From Cytophagales bacterium (GTDB lineage Bacteria > Bacteroidota > Bacteroidia > Cytophagales > Cyclobacteriaceae): a DNA stretch of 64,000 nt. The DNA is taken from NCBI GenBank assembly GCA_033344775.1, contig JAWPMT010000004.1, positions 124,001 to 188,000 of the forward strand, written 5' to 3'. Positions within the stretch are counted from its first letter, which is position 1; each line of letters begins with the position of its first letter. The notes under the pieces were generated by a model that was given only the letters and a program-made list of their open reading frames with translations, ran no database searches and was not told the DNA's origin. Shown piece after piece: positions 45,175-53,630 of this stretch. A program made the translations under genes and the position numbers.

Positions 45175-46065
45175 ATGGCCTCCGGAATTTTCGCACTACT
45201 CGATGATATCGCTACACTCATGGATGATGTAGCTACCATGAGCCAGGTCGCAGGTAAGAGTACTGCAGGTATCCTCGGCGACGACCTGGCTGTAAATGCG
45301 GAGAAGTCATCAGGATTCTTGTCCTCTCGAGAATTACCCGCTTTATGGGCCATTGGCAAAGGATCATTGCTCAATAAAGCGATCATCCTGCCCTTTGCCT
45401 TTCTGCTCAGCGCCTTCCTACCGGCAGCCATTACAATCATTCTGATCATTGGCGGCCTTTACCTGGCTTATGAAGGAGCAGAAAAGATCTACGAATTCTT
45501 ATTCCCACATACCCATGACAAACGACACCCCACTGCAAAAAATCTCACAGAAGAGGAGTTGCTGGTGGTTGAAAAGAAAAAAGTAAAGTCCGCCATCATT
45601 ACGGATTTTATCCTATCCGTAGAAATAGTGATCATCGCCCTGGGCACCGTGCTCGATGCGCCACTGACCACTCAAATCATAGTCGTCTCTCTGATTGCTT
45701 TATTAGCCACTGTAGGTGTATATGGTATTGTGGCACTCATAGTCAGAATGGACGATGTTGGATACAAACTCATTCAGCTTAACCCGGAGGACAACACTTT
45801 TTCTGATAAACTGGGTCACTTTTTGGTGCGCGCTTTACCCAAAGTGATCAAAAGCCTTTCTGTGATTGGCACCATTGCGTTGTTCATGGTATCCGGTGGT
45901 CTATTTGTCCACAACCTCGCCTTCATGCATCACCTGGAAGAACTGATTCCCATACCAGGACTTTTGTTCGAATCCCTGACGGGACTCCTATTCGGCTTCA
46001 TTGTTTTGTTGGTGGTAATGGGTGCAACGAAATTGTGGAAAAAGAAGGATCTAAAAACCGATTGA
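45175..46065 (+). CDS. DUF808 family integral membrane protein (YedI-like)
   Basis: A 296-residue membrane protein. The N-terminal signature MASGIFALLDDIATLMDDVATMSQVAGKSTAGILGDDLAVNAE... is diagnostic of DUF808. Around six hydrophobic helices follow, at about 65-100, 140-160, 165-187, 222-243 and 260-285. Function is unknown for the family. The gene is flanked by repeats on both sides and shows no operon partner. Confidence 0.9.
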   Translation: MASGIFALLDDIATLMDDVATMSQVAGKSTAGILGDDLAVNAEKSSGFLSSRELPALWAIGKGSLLNKAIILPFAFLLSAFLPAAITIILIIGGLYLAYEGAEKIYEFLFPHTHDKRHPTAKNLTEEELLVVEKKKVKSAIITDFILSVEIVIIALGTVLDAPLTTQIIVVSLIALLATVGVYGIVALIVRMDDVGYKLIQLNPEDNTFSDKLGHFLVRALPKVIKSLSVIGTIALFMVSGGLFVHNLAFMHHLEELIPIPGLLFESLTGLLFGFIVLLVVMGATKLWKKKDLKTD

Positions 46066-46148
46066 TCGTCATCCAGTGACCAATGGATCTCAAACTTTAT
46101 TAGTATTCACCAAGGACGCTCCTACGCACCACTAGCCGTGCGCACCTA

Positions 46149-46202
46149 TTTCGCCAGACATGCCTCGTCCGCTGACAGGCCGGCGCGGACGAGTCTGGCG
46201 AG
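46149..46202. repeat. GC-rich long hairpin downstream of the DUF808 gene
   Basis: CGCCAGAC (46151) and CTCGTCCGC (46163-46171) pair with GCGGACGAG (46184-46192) and the following GTCTGGCG, with a four-base bulge on the left arm. No T-run follows, so it is probably a dispersed repeat hairpin rather than a terminator. The neighbouring bases 46066-46148 show no feature. Confidence 0.55.
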
Positions 46203-46224
46203 GTAGTGCTCCGATTACCATCCA

Positions 46225-46826
46225 GACTAAGTGAAGGTTGAACCTATACTTTCATATCTCCTTTAATCGATGTAGAAGCGGTCATATGCAAGTGTAGCGA
46301 ATACTACGCTTAGGGGGAGGAGCTTGCAATCTACCCCCATGTTTGACTGGGCGTTTGGTTAGAACATCCGTATAAAAGGTTAAACTGTTCAAAGCTTCGT
46401 CGTTCCTAGCCCGCCTGCCGGAACGAGGCAGGAATCATCCCGAATCCATGAATGTTTTCTTACTCATTGATGATTGTAAGGGAATCTGAAGCATGGTAAA
46501 ACCTCTACTAGCTACCCCGGACTAAGTGTAGGTTGAACCTACACTTTCATATCTCCTTTAATCGATGTAGAAGCGGTCATATGCAAGCGTAGCGAATGCT
46601 ACGCTTAGGGGGAGGAGCCTGCAATCTACCCCCAGCCCCTAAAGGGGTGTTTGACTGGGCGTTTGGTTAGAACATCCGAATAAAAGGTTAAACTGTTCAA
46701 TGCTTCGTCGTTCCCAGCCCGCCTGCCGGAACGAGGCAGGAATCATCCCGAATCCATGAATGTTTTCTTACTCATTGATGATTGTAAGGGAATCTGAAGC
46801 ATTGTAAAACCTCTACTAGCTACCCC
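46225..46826. repeat. Two-copy tandem direct repeat, unit about 295-307 bases
   Basis: Copy 1 runs 46225-46519 and copy 2 46520-46826. Shared landmarks include GACTAAGTG, GTTGAACCTA, CTTTAATCGATGTAGAAGC, GTTTGACTGGGCGTTTGG, AACTGTTCAA, CCTGCCGGAACGAGGCAGG, CATGAATGTTTTCTTAC and GGGAATCTGAAGCAT. Copy 2 contains an extra CCCCTAAAGGGG segment of about 12 bases. Copy 2 has a perfect stem AAGCGTAGC / GCTACGCTT with loop GAAT, and copy 1 keeps this stem with a T-G pair. The remaining bases to 46916 are a CCCCTAAAGGGG-type unit. Confidence 0.85.
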
Positions 46827-46916
46827 CAATCCCAAACCGGGCGTCCCTTAAGGGGAACTTGGAAGTGTAAAAATCTCTACTGGCCAGGCGGGATACTTGC
46901 ATCATCATGTTCCATG

Positions 46917-47327
46917 CTACTCGCCAAACTCCAATTGTGCGATCTGTCTGGATTCCTTATTGTCGGTTACCTGAACCGCAATGCGCTCCATTTGTTGCTG
47001 AGCAGTACCGTAATTGGTATAAAGTGTCGCGTAGATCGTTACCGGACCAGTGATGGTCTGCCGCGACTCGCTGAAGTAATTGACATAAACGGTGTAAAAA
47101 CCACGTTCAGCCTCTTTCAATGAAAACTCCTCCGGTCCATAACCCTGGGTAAAATCCGAACTGATCTTGCCACCCATCTGGGTGTATTTATGACCATAAA
47201 AGCATTTCTCACCATTCGGATCGATCACCCACAGGTCAATATCACTGTCATTGCTACTCCAGTCGATGACGATCCGCACATGATTAGCAGCAATGCCACG
47301 GTAAATCACAGGCCTAGCCACCCCCAT
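46917..47327 (-). pseudogene. Orphan DUF2135 domain, probable 3' fragment of a larger VIT/VWA-type gene
   Basis: The 136-residue reading frame is almost entirely a DUF2135 domain (IDWSSNDSDIDLWVIDPNGEKCFYGHK, GGKISSDFTQGYGPEEFSLKEA, GFYTVYVNYFSESRQTITGPVTIYATLY). In other bacteria this domain usually ends long proteins with VIT and VWA domains. Here the frame starts with MGVARPV, whose ATG lies in a dispersed CCCC(T/A)AACCGGGCGTCCC repeat at 47318-47356, so the start is likely an artefact. There is no signal peptide. I infer a gene truncated by the repeat. Whether the fragment is expressed is unknown. Confidence 0.65.
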
Positions 47328-47577
47328 CCCCTAACCGGGCGTCCCTAAAGGGGTGCCCAGTACTGCAAAAAGGCGAGAGGTCACAACCTACTCCCAGTAC
47401 AAAATTTTAGCGTCATTCCGGTGATCTAATTATCAGCTTTGAATTGCATGGTGGATGAAATTGATCCGCCGGAATCTCGAGCTTCAAATGTAGAAATGGG
47501 ATAATACTTGAGACTATATCCTCCTAGCCCCAAAAGGGAAGTCAAGTCAGGCCGCTACCCTCCACTCTTCGTCAGAG
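47328..47577. repeat. Intergenic repeats: CCCCTAACCGGGCGTCCC unit and CGTCATTCCGG element
   Basis: A unit near 47325-47356 matches those at 49452 and 49729. The palindromic element at 47410-47485 (CGTCATTCCGGTGATC ... GATCCGCCGGAATCTC) belongs to the family described at 34112. No gene is visible. Confidence 0.65.
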
Positions 47578-48105
47578 TTACCGCGATTCCGGAGTTAACT
47601 GATCCGAACGGCTTACCCACTGATCGCCATAGATAGAAGCATAAGTCACTTCAATGACCGCCCACCCTTGAGGATCATAGGGAAAACGGAACGTATCGCT
47701 AATAAAATTCCCACGATTACCCACGACCGAGTGCGAAAAGGCACTGATGCTCTGAGAGGCAATGATCAATCTTCCGGGTAGCACCAGGTCCGTGGAGTAC
47801 CAATCAAAGTCGATGCTGACATCCACCAGTTTTTTGGCGAACGCAAACGGTTCCCCCACAAAAGTGCTATCCGGTGTGATGATCCGGACCTCCTTGATCA
47901 TGGCAGGCCCAATGCCCGTGTTATTTACCATGATGACTTGCCGGTCTCCTCTCAACGATAGCCGGACTTCCAGATAAGGCATCACTGCAGCCCGTTGTGC
48001 CTTGCCCATCAGATGTGTCTGATAGATAATGACCAGCAAGGTGCTCAAACTGACGACTATGGCACTGATGCTGACGATCCGGTCTGTACTCCATTTTGAA
48101 GACAT
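47578..48105 (-). CDS. Membrane-anchored protein of unknown function
   Basis: A 175-residue protein with one N-terminal transmembrane helix at about 12-30 (SISAIVVSLSTLLVIIY), then a soluble beta-rich domain (AVMPYLEVRLSLRGDRQVIMVNNTGIGPAMIKEVRIITPDS, LVDVSIDFDWYSTDLVLPGRLIIASQ). The pattern 'N-terminal helix plus VNNTGIGPAxI domain' recurs among uncharacterised marine Bacteroidota proteins. It faces a repeat-rich region and has no obvious operon partner. Confidence 0.7.
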   Translation of the reverse strand: MSSKWSTDRIVSISAIVVSLSTLLVIIYQTHLMGKAQRAAVMPYLEVRLSLRGDRQVIMVNNTGIGPAMIKEVRIITPDSTFVGEPFAFAKKLVDVSIDFDWYSTDLVLPGRLIIASQSISAFSHSVVGNRGNFISDTFRFPYDPQGWAVIEVTYASIYGDQWVSRSDQLTPESR

Positions 48106-48111
48106 AGCGAA

Positions 48112-48185
48112 ATTGAATTAGCACAAGTAAACTAAGCAAAGTCCTGGAATATTAGAAGTCCAGGCACCAAGTGGCACGCTGAATC
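48112..48185. repeat. Direct repeat copy (partner at 49264)
   Basis: GAATTAGCACAAGTAAACTA followed by GCAAAGTCCTGG, TTAGAAGTCCAG and ACCAAGTGGCAC recurs at 49264-49330 with several substitutions. The two copies flank the gene at 48315 and part of the following gap. Confidence 0.7.
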
Positions 48186-48314
48186 CTGATCATGGGGTGC
48201 TTCCTAGATAAACGAAGGGACGCCCCTCCGCACTGCCTTTTTGGCTTAGTCCTTCGCACCTATGGTCTGCAGGGCAGCTCATGCCATATCCGGAAGGCGA
48301 GGTGATTCTTTTTC

Positions 48315-48974
48315 TTATCTGGGATTCTCAAAGAAATCACCCCAAATCGGATTCTCTCCAGAATTGTAGATTCTTTCAGTATAACCATAATCTATACTTA
48401 ATGACCCCTTCAGGTTATTCCATTCGTCTTTTTCAAGTAGTCTTTCATAACGATTTAAGATGCTATTCGGAATTTCACTTAGAAATTGTGCTCTGATAAA
48501 CAAATGTTCAAAATCTATCGAAGGATCAACTTTAACGTGATAAGTAATTTCATTCTTAATTCCAGGACTATATATTCCCTGGGATTGAGCACTATCCAGA
48601 ACGCTAAATAAACTCCTATCTAAGATTGTGGAATCCATCTTATTAATTAAACTAATCCGAGGTGTATGGATATAACTTGGCATTTCCGATACAACTCGAA
48701 TAACTACCCGGATACTAAGAGTGTCTTTAGTTTCATTTAATTCATTGGTGTAATTATTATCCAAAGTGGGTAGTAGTACATTTAATTCCTTTACTAGCTC
48801 TAGTTGGTAGCTGTTCCTGGCTATTCTTACACTCGCCATATCAATACTGAAGTAGATTACTACCGCTCCAATCAAACCAACGATACTCTTAATAATATCG
48901 GCTAATTCAATATTCTTCTCCACTTTGATGTCCTTATACCACTCGTTCTTTTTGTTTTGATCACTATCATTCAT
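48315..48974 (-). CDS. Membrane-anchored protein of unknown function
   Basis: A 219-residue protein with a charged N-terminus (MNDSDQNKKNEWYKD) and one transmembrane helix at about 31-46 (SIVGLIGAVVIYFSI). The rest is soluble and rich in Ile/Leu/Asn, without recognised motifs. It is AT-rich compared with the neighbouring core genes and lies between two copies of a direct repeat (48112 and 49264), which suggests an inserted cargo gene. It is unrelated to the gene at 47578 beyond sharing one N-terminal anchor. Confidence 0.6.
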   Translation of the reverse strand: MNDSDQNKKNEWYKDIKVEKNIELADIIKSIVGLIGAVVIYFSIDMASVRIARNSYQLELVKELNVLLPTLDNNYTNELNETKDTLSIRVVIRVVSEMPSYIHTPRISLINKMDSTILDRSLFSVLDSAQSQGIYSPGIKNEITYHVKVDPSIDFEHLFIRAQFLSEIPNSILNRYERLLEKDEWNNLKGSLSIDYGYTERIYNSGENPIWGDFFENPR

Positions 48975-50289
48975 AATCCTTAATTATTATCAATTGAGGA
49001 TCCTAGGATAAGTCCTTTTTCGCAATCTTCCATATATCACATCAACAATCATGCGATCAAATTGCTGAGCTGTGTATTCCATGATATCTTCAATCTATTT
49101 TGGTGTACCAAAACGATAGAAAGGAGATCACCATATAAGGCGAAACGGATTGGTATCGACAAATCAAATAGCATGTACCATATCGCCAAACTCTTTAGAG
49201 GCAATTACAATTATGTCATATATCGCTTTTAGTAAAATCTCAAGTCCAGATTTGAAATGACAATTGAATTAGCACAAGTAAACTAAGCAATGTCCTGGGA
49301 TTTTAGAAATCCAGTTACCAAGTGTCACCCTGAGTGTTGAACCAGGGGCGTCATCCTGAGGATTCGCAACAAGCGATTGGACTTGAAGGGGTGTCCGACT
49401 AGGAGACACACCAGTAAAGGAATCTGAAGCATGGTAAAGTCTCTACTGGCCACCCCCGCCCCCTAACCGGGCGTCCCTAAAGGGGTGATTAGAACTACAA
49501 CCAATACATACTCGTCAACGCGAAGGTGAGACGAAGGAGCTTTCTGCGACGATCTTTCGACGGTGGTCCTGAACCTAAGGCTCATTAAGGGACACACGGT
49601 TAGGGTTTCAAAAAAATGACCGTCATTCCGGTTTTTGACTGGAAGGAGGAATACCGCCAGGCGGCCCTGCGGAATCTCAAACTTTCAAGGCAGAATTGAT
49701 ATAAAATCTTTTAACGTCTACTTTTTACCCCCGCCCCCTAACCGGGCGTCCCTAAAGGAGTATCTGGAACTGCCTACATTTCTTCCCATCATCGCGAAGG
49801 AGTGACGAAGGAGCTTTCTGCGACGATCTTTCGACGGTGGTCCTGAACCTAAGGCTCATTAAGGGACACACGGTTAGAGTTTCAAAAAAATGACCGTCAT
49901 TCCGGTTTTTGACTGGAGGGAGGAATACCGCCAGGCGGCCCTGCGGAATCTCAAACTTTCAAGGTAGAATTGATATAAAATCTTTTAACGTCTACTAGCT
50001 ACCCCCGCCCCCTAAAGACGCCCAGTCCGGGGGGTGATATAGAACTACAACCAATACATACTCGTCATCGCGAAGGTGTGAGTCAATCAAGGCTCGTATC
50101 GTGTAGTTGACCTGTGTCGTAAAGGGTAGTCGACTAGGGACGTATAGACCATTCGACCATAGTCAAATAGGCTGTTCGGATTGCTATTTTAATCGCCTGA
50201 TTACAATAGGGGAAAACGTCGAGACCTTTTTCAAAAAGACCGTCATCTTTTTACAAAACATGGCGATGTTGCTTAAAGCGATCCACAAC
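48975..50289. other. 1.3-kb repeat-filled region without a convincing gene
   Basis: It contains the direct-repeat copy at 49264-49330, a CTGAGGATTCGCAACAAGC fragment near 49360, CCCCTAACCGGGCGTCCC units near 49452 and 49729, and the two-copy 274-base repeat at 49519-50013 with a third partial left end at about 50041. The first part, 48975-49260, is AT-rich and shows no feature. Confidence 0.6.
49519..50013. repeat. Two-copy direct repeat with about 274-base period
   Basis: Copy A starts at 49519 and copy B at 49793 (CGCGAAGG... in both). Shared landmarks are GAAGGAGCTTTCTGCGACGA, CTTTCGACGGTGGTCC, AAGGCTCATTAAGGGACAC, a CGTCATTCCGG element (49621 and 49895), GGCGGCCCTGCGGAATCTC and ATTGATATAAAATC. 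The region 50041-50083 repeats the left boundary again (AACTACAACCAATACATACT, also at 49491). Near-identity suggests recent duplication. Confidence 0.85.
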
Positions 50290-51225
50290 CTACGCTTCTA
50301 CCATTTCCGAACGGGTGTGCGACTCGTCAATGGGATATAAGTAACCTCTTGCATCAGCCCAGATCACCAGCGCTCGATAAAACACACTAGATAATTCTAC
50401 AGAGGCTGCTGCCAGTAGTCTTATTTTTCCTTCGGTACCTGCCAATGCGTATGCGGTACTATGTATGATTTCATTCCGTTTTTTCCTCCACGCTTCTTGC
50501 GTTGCTCCCTGAGTTGCGTTGATTTGATCACTTACTGCATTCACACGGGCCGGCCTAATCACTCTGACTTTACCCGGTATATCCGGGTGATGCAAGCTTG
50601 GGCCTCTGGGTCCATCGACTACCACACCCAACAAATTGAGCCGCTCTGTGAAATCCGCCACGGCAGAGGCCCCTACCCCTTGACCAGAACTACAATTAAG
50701 AGAAATGATCTTCCCATCATACCCTTCCGGCAAGATCAACCCAGTTGCATCTGCCAGAGCTCTGGGATCGGTAACTCCCATGTACCCACTCATCCCATGT
50801 CCCACGAAGTAGATATTCTCATGTTGGCCAATTTCACCCGCATGTCGGATTTGATCAGCTTCAATGATCGCCTGACCAGGAGGACCATGTTCGATCGCCA
50901 CTTGCAAGGTTGAAGAGGTGATCCATCCCTTGTCGGGTCGCGCCATATCCGCACGCAGCCCCCCATCCCCTACATGAATGATGATTCTTTGGATAGGATC
51001 TTCGGAGTTCGATAATGGTTTTTGTCCAACTGTCGACGCTTCAATGGCCTTCCTCTGTCGTGCGTCAGTCTGAAATCGATCACTTCCTATGATCAATGTT
51101 TGCAGCTGGTCGATGTTGTCATCAATTGCTCGATTGCCCTTCAACTGCGCACCAGACGTTTTTGGAGGCGACTCATGTCCGCTCGAAGAAAATGCGGATT
51201 GCTTATCCGAATAGCCATGTTCCAT
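50290..51225 (-). CDS. Predicted caspase-fold (clan CD) cysteine protease domain protein
   Basis: A 311-residue protein with no signal peptide or membrane helix. Residues 80-200 contain the clan CD layout: beta strand IIIHVGDGG, then ENIYFVGHGMSGYMG with candidate catalytic His143, and KIISLNCSSGQGVGASAV with candidate nucleophile Cys178, 35 residues apart. This resembles caspase-like and C80 toxin self-cleavage domains. Residues 1-80 are polar and disordered; RQRKAIEASTVGQKPLSNSEDPIQR recalls leader regions of DUF4157/eCIS-type secreted proteins of Bacteroidota, which I note as weak similarity. Residues 225-311 are helical (STAYALAGTEGKIRLLAAASVELSSVFYRAL). Its target is unknown. Confidence 0.55.
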   Translation of the reverse strand: MEHGYSDKQSAFSSSGHESPPKTSGAQLKGNRAIDDNIDQLQTLIIGSDRFQTDARQRKAIEASTVGQKPLSNSEDPIQRIIIHVGDGGLRADMARPDKGWITSSTLQVAIEHGPPGQAIIEADQIRHAGEIGQHENIYFVGHGMSGYMGVTDPRALADATGLILPEGYDGKIISLNCSSGQGVGASAVADFTERLNLLGVVVDGPRGPSLHHPDIPGKVRVIRPARVNAVSDQINATQGATQEAWRKKRNEIIHSTAYALAGTEGKIRLLAAASVELSSVFYRALVIWADARGYLYPIDESHTRSEMVEA

Positions 51226-51531
51226 AAGGCAATATTTAACTAATCCTTCCAGAAAGATACGAAAATATCGTGCTATTCTGCCATGATCTTTATTTATTCA
51301 TTCATAACTGGAATATGTTTCTGGAAAATGCCCCTCAATCTTTACGCTACGACTATTCAACCTGAAAGGAACGTGCGGAAAGAGACACCAACAAAAAAGG
51401 ACAGCCGTGGCTGCCCTAAGATCTATGACAAAATTTAATAATTCCAATGTTAACCTCCTCAGGCACCGGCACTATTGGCAGCTTACTTGGACCAGCTTGG
51501 AAAAGGATTCATTGATGACGGATCATGATTT
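51226..51531. other. 306-base gap before the DUF262 gene end
   Basis: It holds the terminator at 51393-51416. I see no other feature; the caspase-like gene promoter is expected near 51230-51300. Confidence 0.4.
51393..51416 (-). terminator. Rho-independent terminator of the DUF262 transcript
   Basis: On the minus strand GGGCAGCC and GGCTGTCC form a stem with one G-T pair, followed by six T. It lies about 115 bases past the DUF262 gene stop. Confidence 0.8.
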
Positions 51532-53220
51532 CTAACCTAAGTATTCTCGAAAAAAGCCCATAATATCCCGTACAAACTGTTCCTCTCTAAGTTCTATATC
51601 TTCTTTTAGCCAATCCGGTTTTGGGTAATTGGCCAGATCAATAACAGATGCAATGGAAGATGAAATGTACCTAGCCTGTTTAACTCCGAAATAACCATTT
51701 CCCGCCTGAATATTTATCTTTCGTTCTAAGACAACCTTATTACCGAAACGATCTAAATAATCCCAGGCATCTTCAATATTCCAGCCATTGTAATTGGTGT
51801 CCTGCCATCTTTTCGGGAAAATATGCTCAATATCAAACCTGGGAATCAATGATGTCTGTTCCGGATTTAGGTAAGCATGTAATAACAATAAGGCGCGAGC
51901 AATCTTTGAGCGGTAATAGTCAACAATCCACTCAGACAAATTCTCTTCTACATAAGCATATCTAAACACTATTTCACTATTGTTTTGAATGGCGATGTTT
52001 CCTGAATAAATATCATCTTTAATGGCATTTACCGATGGTTTCTCGATGAATTTTGCGAAGAGGAATGCAACCAGGTTAGCCAGGAATTCAACTAAATCAT
52101 CATCGAAAGAATTGCTACCTCTATTCTTCAAAAAAAATACGCTGGTGATGTACTTCCAATACTCATTCGGATAGTTCACTAAACAATGAAAATATTTCCT
52201 GGAATTAAATGATAGCGTAAAAGGAGTATCTCCATCCGGATCCTCACCCGTATTTACAGCACTCCAGAAATCGGCAAGACTCATGACCTCTTCCATCAAT
52301 TCAGGAGCTTTAAGTCTGGCATAGCTGTCATGTGCATAAAACCTTCTTAATCCAATTTCTTTGGATCGATCCCCATTTCTTGCTCTGATCACATGCGAGT
52401 AATACCTAAATACATCATCAATGTCCATAAAGGCACCTGCACATACCTGTGTCAGTACCTTCCAGTCTTCTGTAAAATTCCGTCTATCCTCTTCATGCTC
52501 AAAATTGCGATATAGCTGAGCTTTGAAGATATCCGAATCTGAAAGCGGCATCCCCCGGTCATTCAATGTAGAGAAAATGGTTAGCGCAGTTTCGGGTGTA
52601 TCACATTCTATGGGAAGAATGATGCACTGCTGAAGAATTGTAATGCAGAGTTGCTTCCATTGCATTGGGTGTTCTGTGGCATAATTATCACAACATTTCT
52701 TGAAGAATCTATAATTGATGCTGTAGTTATCTGATCGCGAATCATCCGTCTCGCCAGATTGTAAAATACCATGAAAAACCTCATTGTCCTCTTCTGTAGC
52801 CACCTGAGACTGAATATGAATGACGGTTTTGTCCGTCACTTTCTGTGAGATGGGGTTTATGTCCCAGATACACGGAGCCACTTGATTCTTAAGTCCTATC
52901 ACATCTTCATCCTCCGGCATTCCCTCAAGCTTCTTATAAAAAGCGCGTAAAAGCAGAAAAAAGGAAGTTAAACGCTGTTGCCCATCGATGACTTCCTGAT
53001 TTTTTCGTGCATTGATGTAACTTACGATGGTTCCTAAAAAATACTCGGCTCCAGCCTTTGCTTCCGTCAAAGCAAAGTTTTCGATATCATTCCATAAGGT
53101 TTCACATTTCTCTTCATCCCATTTATAAGGACGCTGAAAATCGGGAATGATAAACATTCTTCCTTGCATGTCTCCAAGGAGTTTGCCGATGGTCTTTCGA
53201 CTAACACTAAGTTCTGCCAT
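51532..53220 (-). CDS. DUF262/DUF1524 (GmrSD-like) nuclease
   Basis: A 562-residue cytoplasmic protein with the two halves of GmrSD-type enzymes. The N-terminal DUF262 domain has FIIPDFQRPYKWDEEKCETLW (residues 23-43), GTIVSYI and DGQQRLTSFF (79-88), resembling ParB/sulfiredoxin-type nucleotide-binding motifs. The C-terminal DUF1524 domain has DIEHIFPKRW (463-472) with His466, the HNH-like metal-finger motif, followed by GNKVVLERKINIQAGNGYFG. GmrSD cuts modified, typically glucosylated phage DNA. Its placement beside a type III restriction operon supports a defence role; its actual target is not determined. Confidence 0.88.
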   Translation of the reverse strand: MAELSVSRKTIGKLLGDMQGRMFIIPDFQRPYKWDEEKCETLWNDIENFALTEAKAGAEYFLGTIVSYINARKNQEVIDGQQRLTSFFLLLRAFYKKLEGMPEDEDVIGLKNQVAPCIWDINPISQKVTDKTVIHIQSQVATEEDNEVFHGILQSGETDDSRSDNYSINYRFFKKCCDNYATEHPMQWKQLCITILQQCIILPIECDTPETALTIFSTLNDRGMPLSDSDIFKAQLYRNFEHEEDRRNFTEDWKVLTQVCAGAFMDIDDVFRYYSHVIRARNGDRSKEIGLRRFYAHDSYARLKAPELMEEVMSLADFWSAVNTGEDPDGDTPFTLSFNSRKYFHCLVNYPNEYWKYITSVFFLKNRGSNSFDDDLVEFLANLVAFLFAKFIEKPSVNAIKDDIYSGNIAIQNNSEIVFRYAYVEENLSEWIVDYYRSKIARALLLLHAYLNPEQTSLIPRFDIEHIFPKRWQDTNYNGWNIEDAWDYLDRFGNKVVLERKINIQAGNGYFGVKQARYISSSIASVIDLANYPKPDWLKEDIELREEQFVRDIMGFFREYLG

Positions 53221-53232
53221 AAATTCAAGGAA

Positions 53233-53370
53233 TTACTTCTTCCTATTCGGATTTATCTGCTTGCCTCTGTTCCCTTGTGCCTGATCATACTGTCTATTCG
53301 TACCTGGAGTGCCTTTGTTGGCATTCGTTTGATTTGACTTGTTGTCCTGTGGTTTAATTTTCTTACTCAA
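53233..53370 (-). CDS. 45-residue basic, Asn/Gln/Lys-rich small protein upstream of DUF262 gene
   Basis: A short ORF with a TTG start and an in-frame stop six codons upstream. The peptide runs SKKIKPQDNKSNQTNANKG, GTNRQYDQAQGNRGKQINPN, ending RKK. Its repeated N/Q/G/K composition fits a disordered small protein; similar short proteins occur in Bacteroidota as far as I recall. It lies 12 bases upstream of the DUF262 start on the same strand, so it may be a leader gene of that transcript. Start codon and function are uncertain. Confidence 0.45.
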   Translation of the reverse strand: MSKKIKPQDNKSNQTNANKGTPGTNRQYDQAQGNRGKQINPNRKK

Positions 53371-53630
53371 AATTCTACTGATTCTTTAATACACAAGAAG
53401 TTACGAAATCATCTAACTGAAGTCTATAGAATGATCTCTTTATCCGTGAAATGACCGCTTCCGTTCGTGAAGTGTTAGGCAATTAAATGGCCTCATAGCC
53501 AAGGTTCAATTTGCATTAGGACAATACCCCTCTTTCTCATTACCTTCGGTTTTATTTATTGGAAGAATTTGAAAACCTCGATCTGTTTATGATCGAATGG
53601 AATTACTTGTTGCAAAACTGAACAAGCTTA
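53371..53630. promoter_or_regulatory. Divergent 260-base region between the DUF262 unit and the type III operon
   Basis: The gap between two divergent defence units must contain both promoters. I find no strong palindrome or motif. Confidence 0.3.

Noticed and set aside
46225-50085. Possible CRISPR array or IS element
   Set aside because: Units are long (about 274-295 bases), only two or three copies each, and no transposase or cas gene is present.
50107-50340. 77-codon plus-strand ORF beside the 274-base repeat
   Set aside because: Lies in repeat-derived DNA, runs into the caspase-like gene from the other strand, no family pattern.
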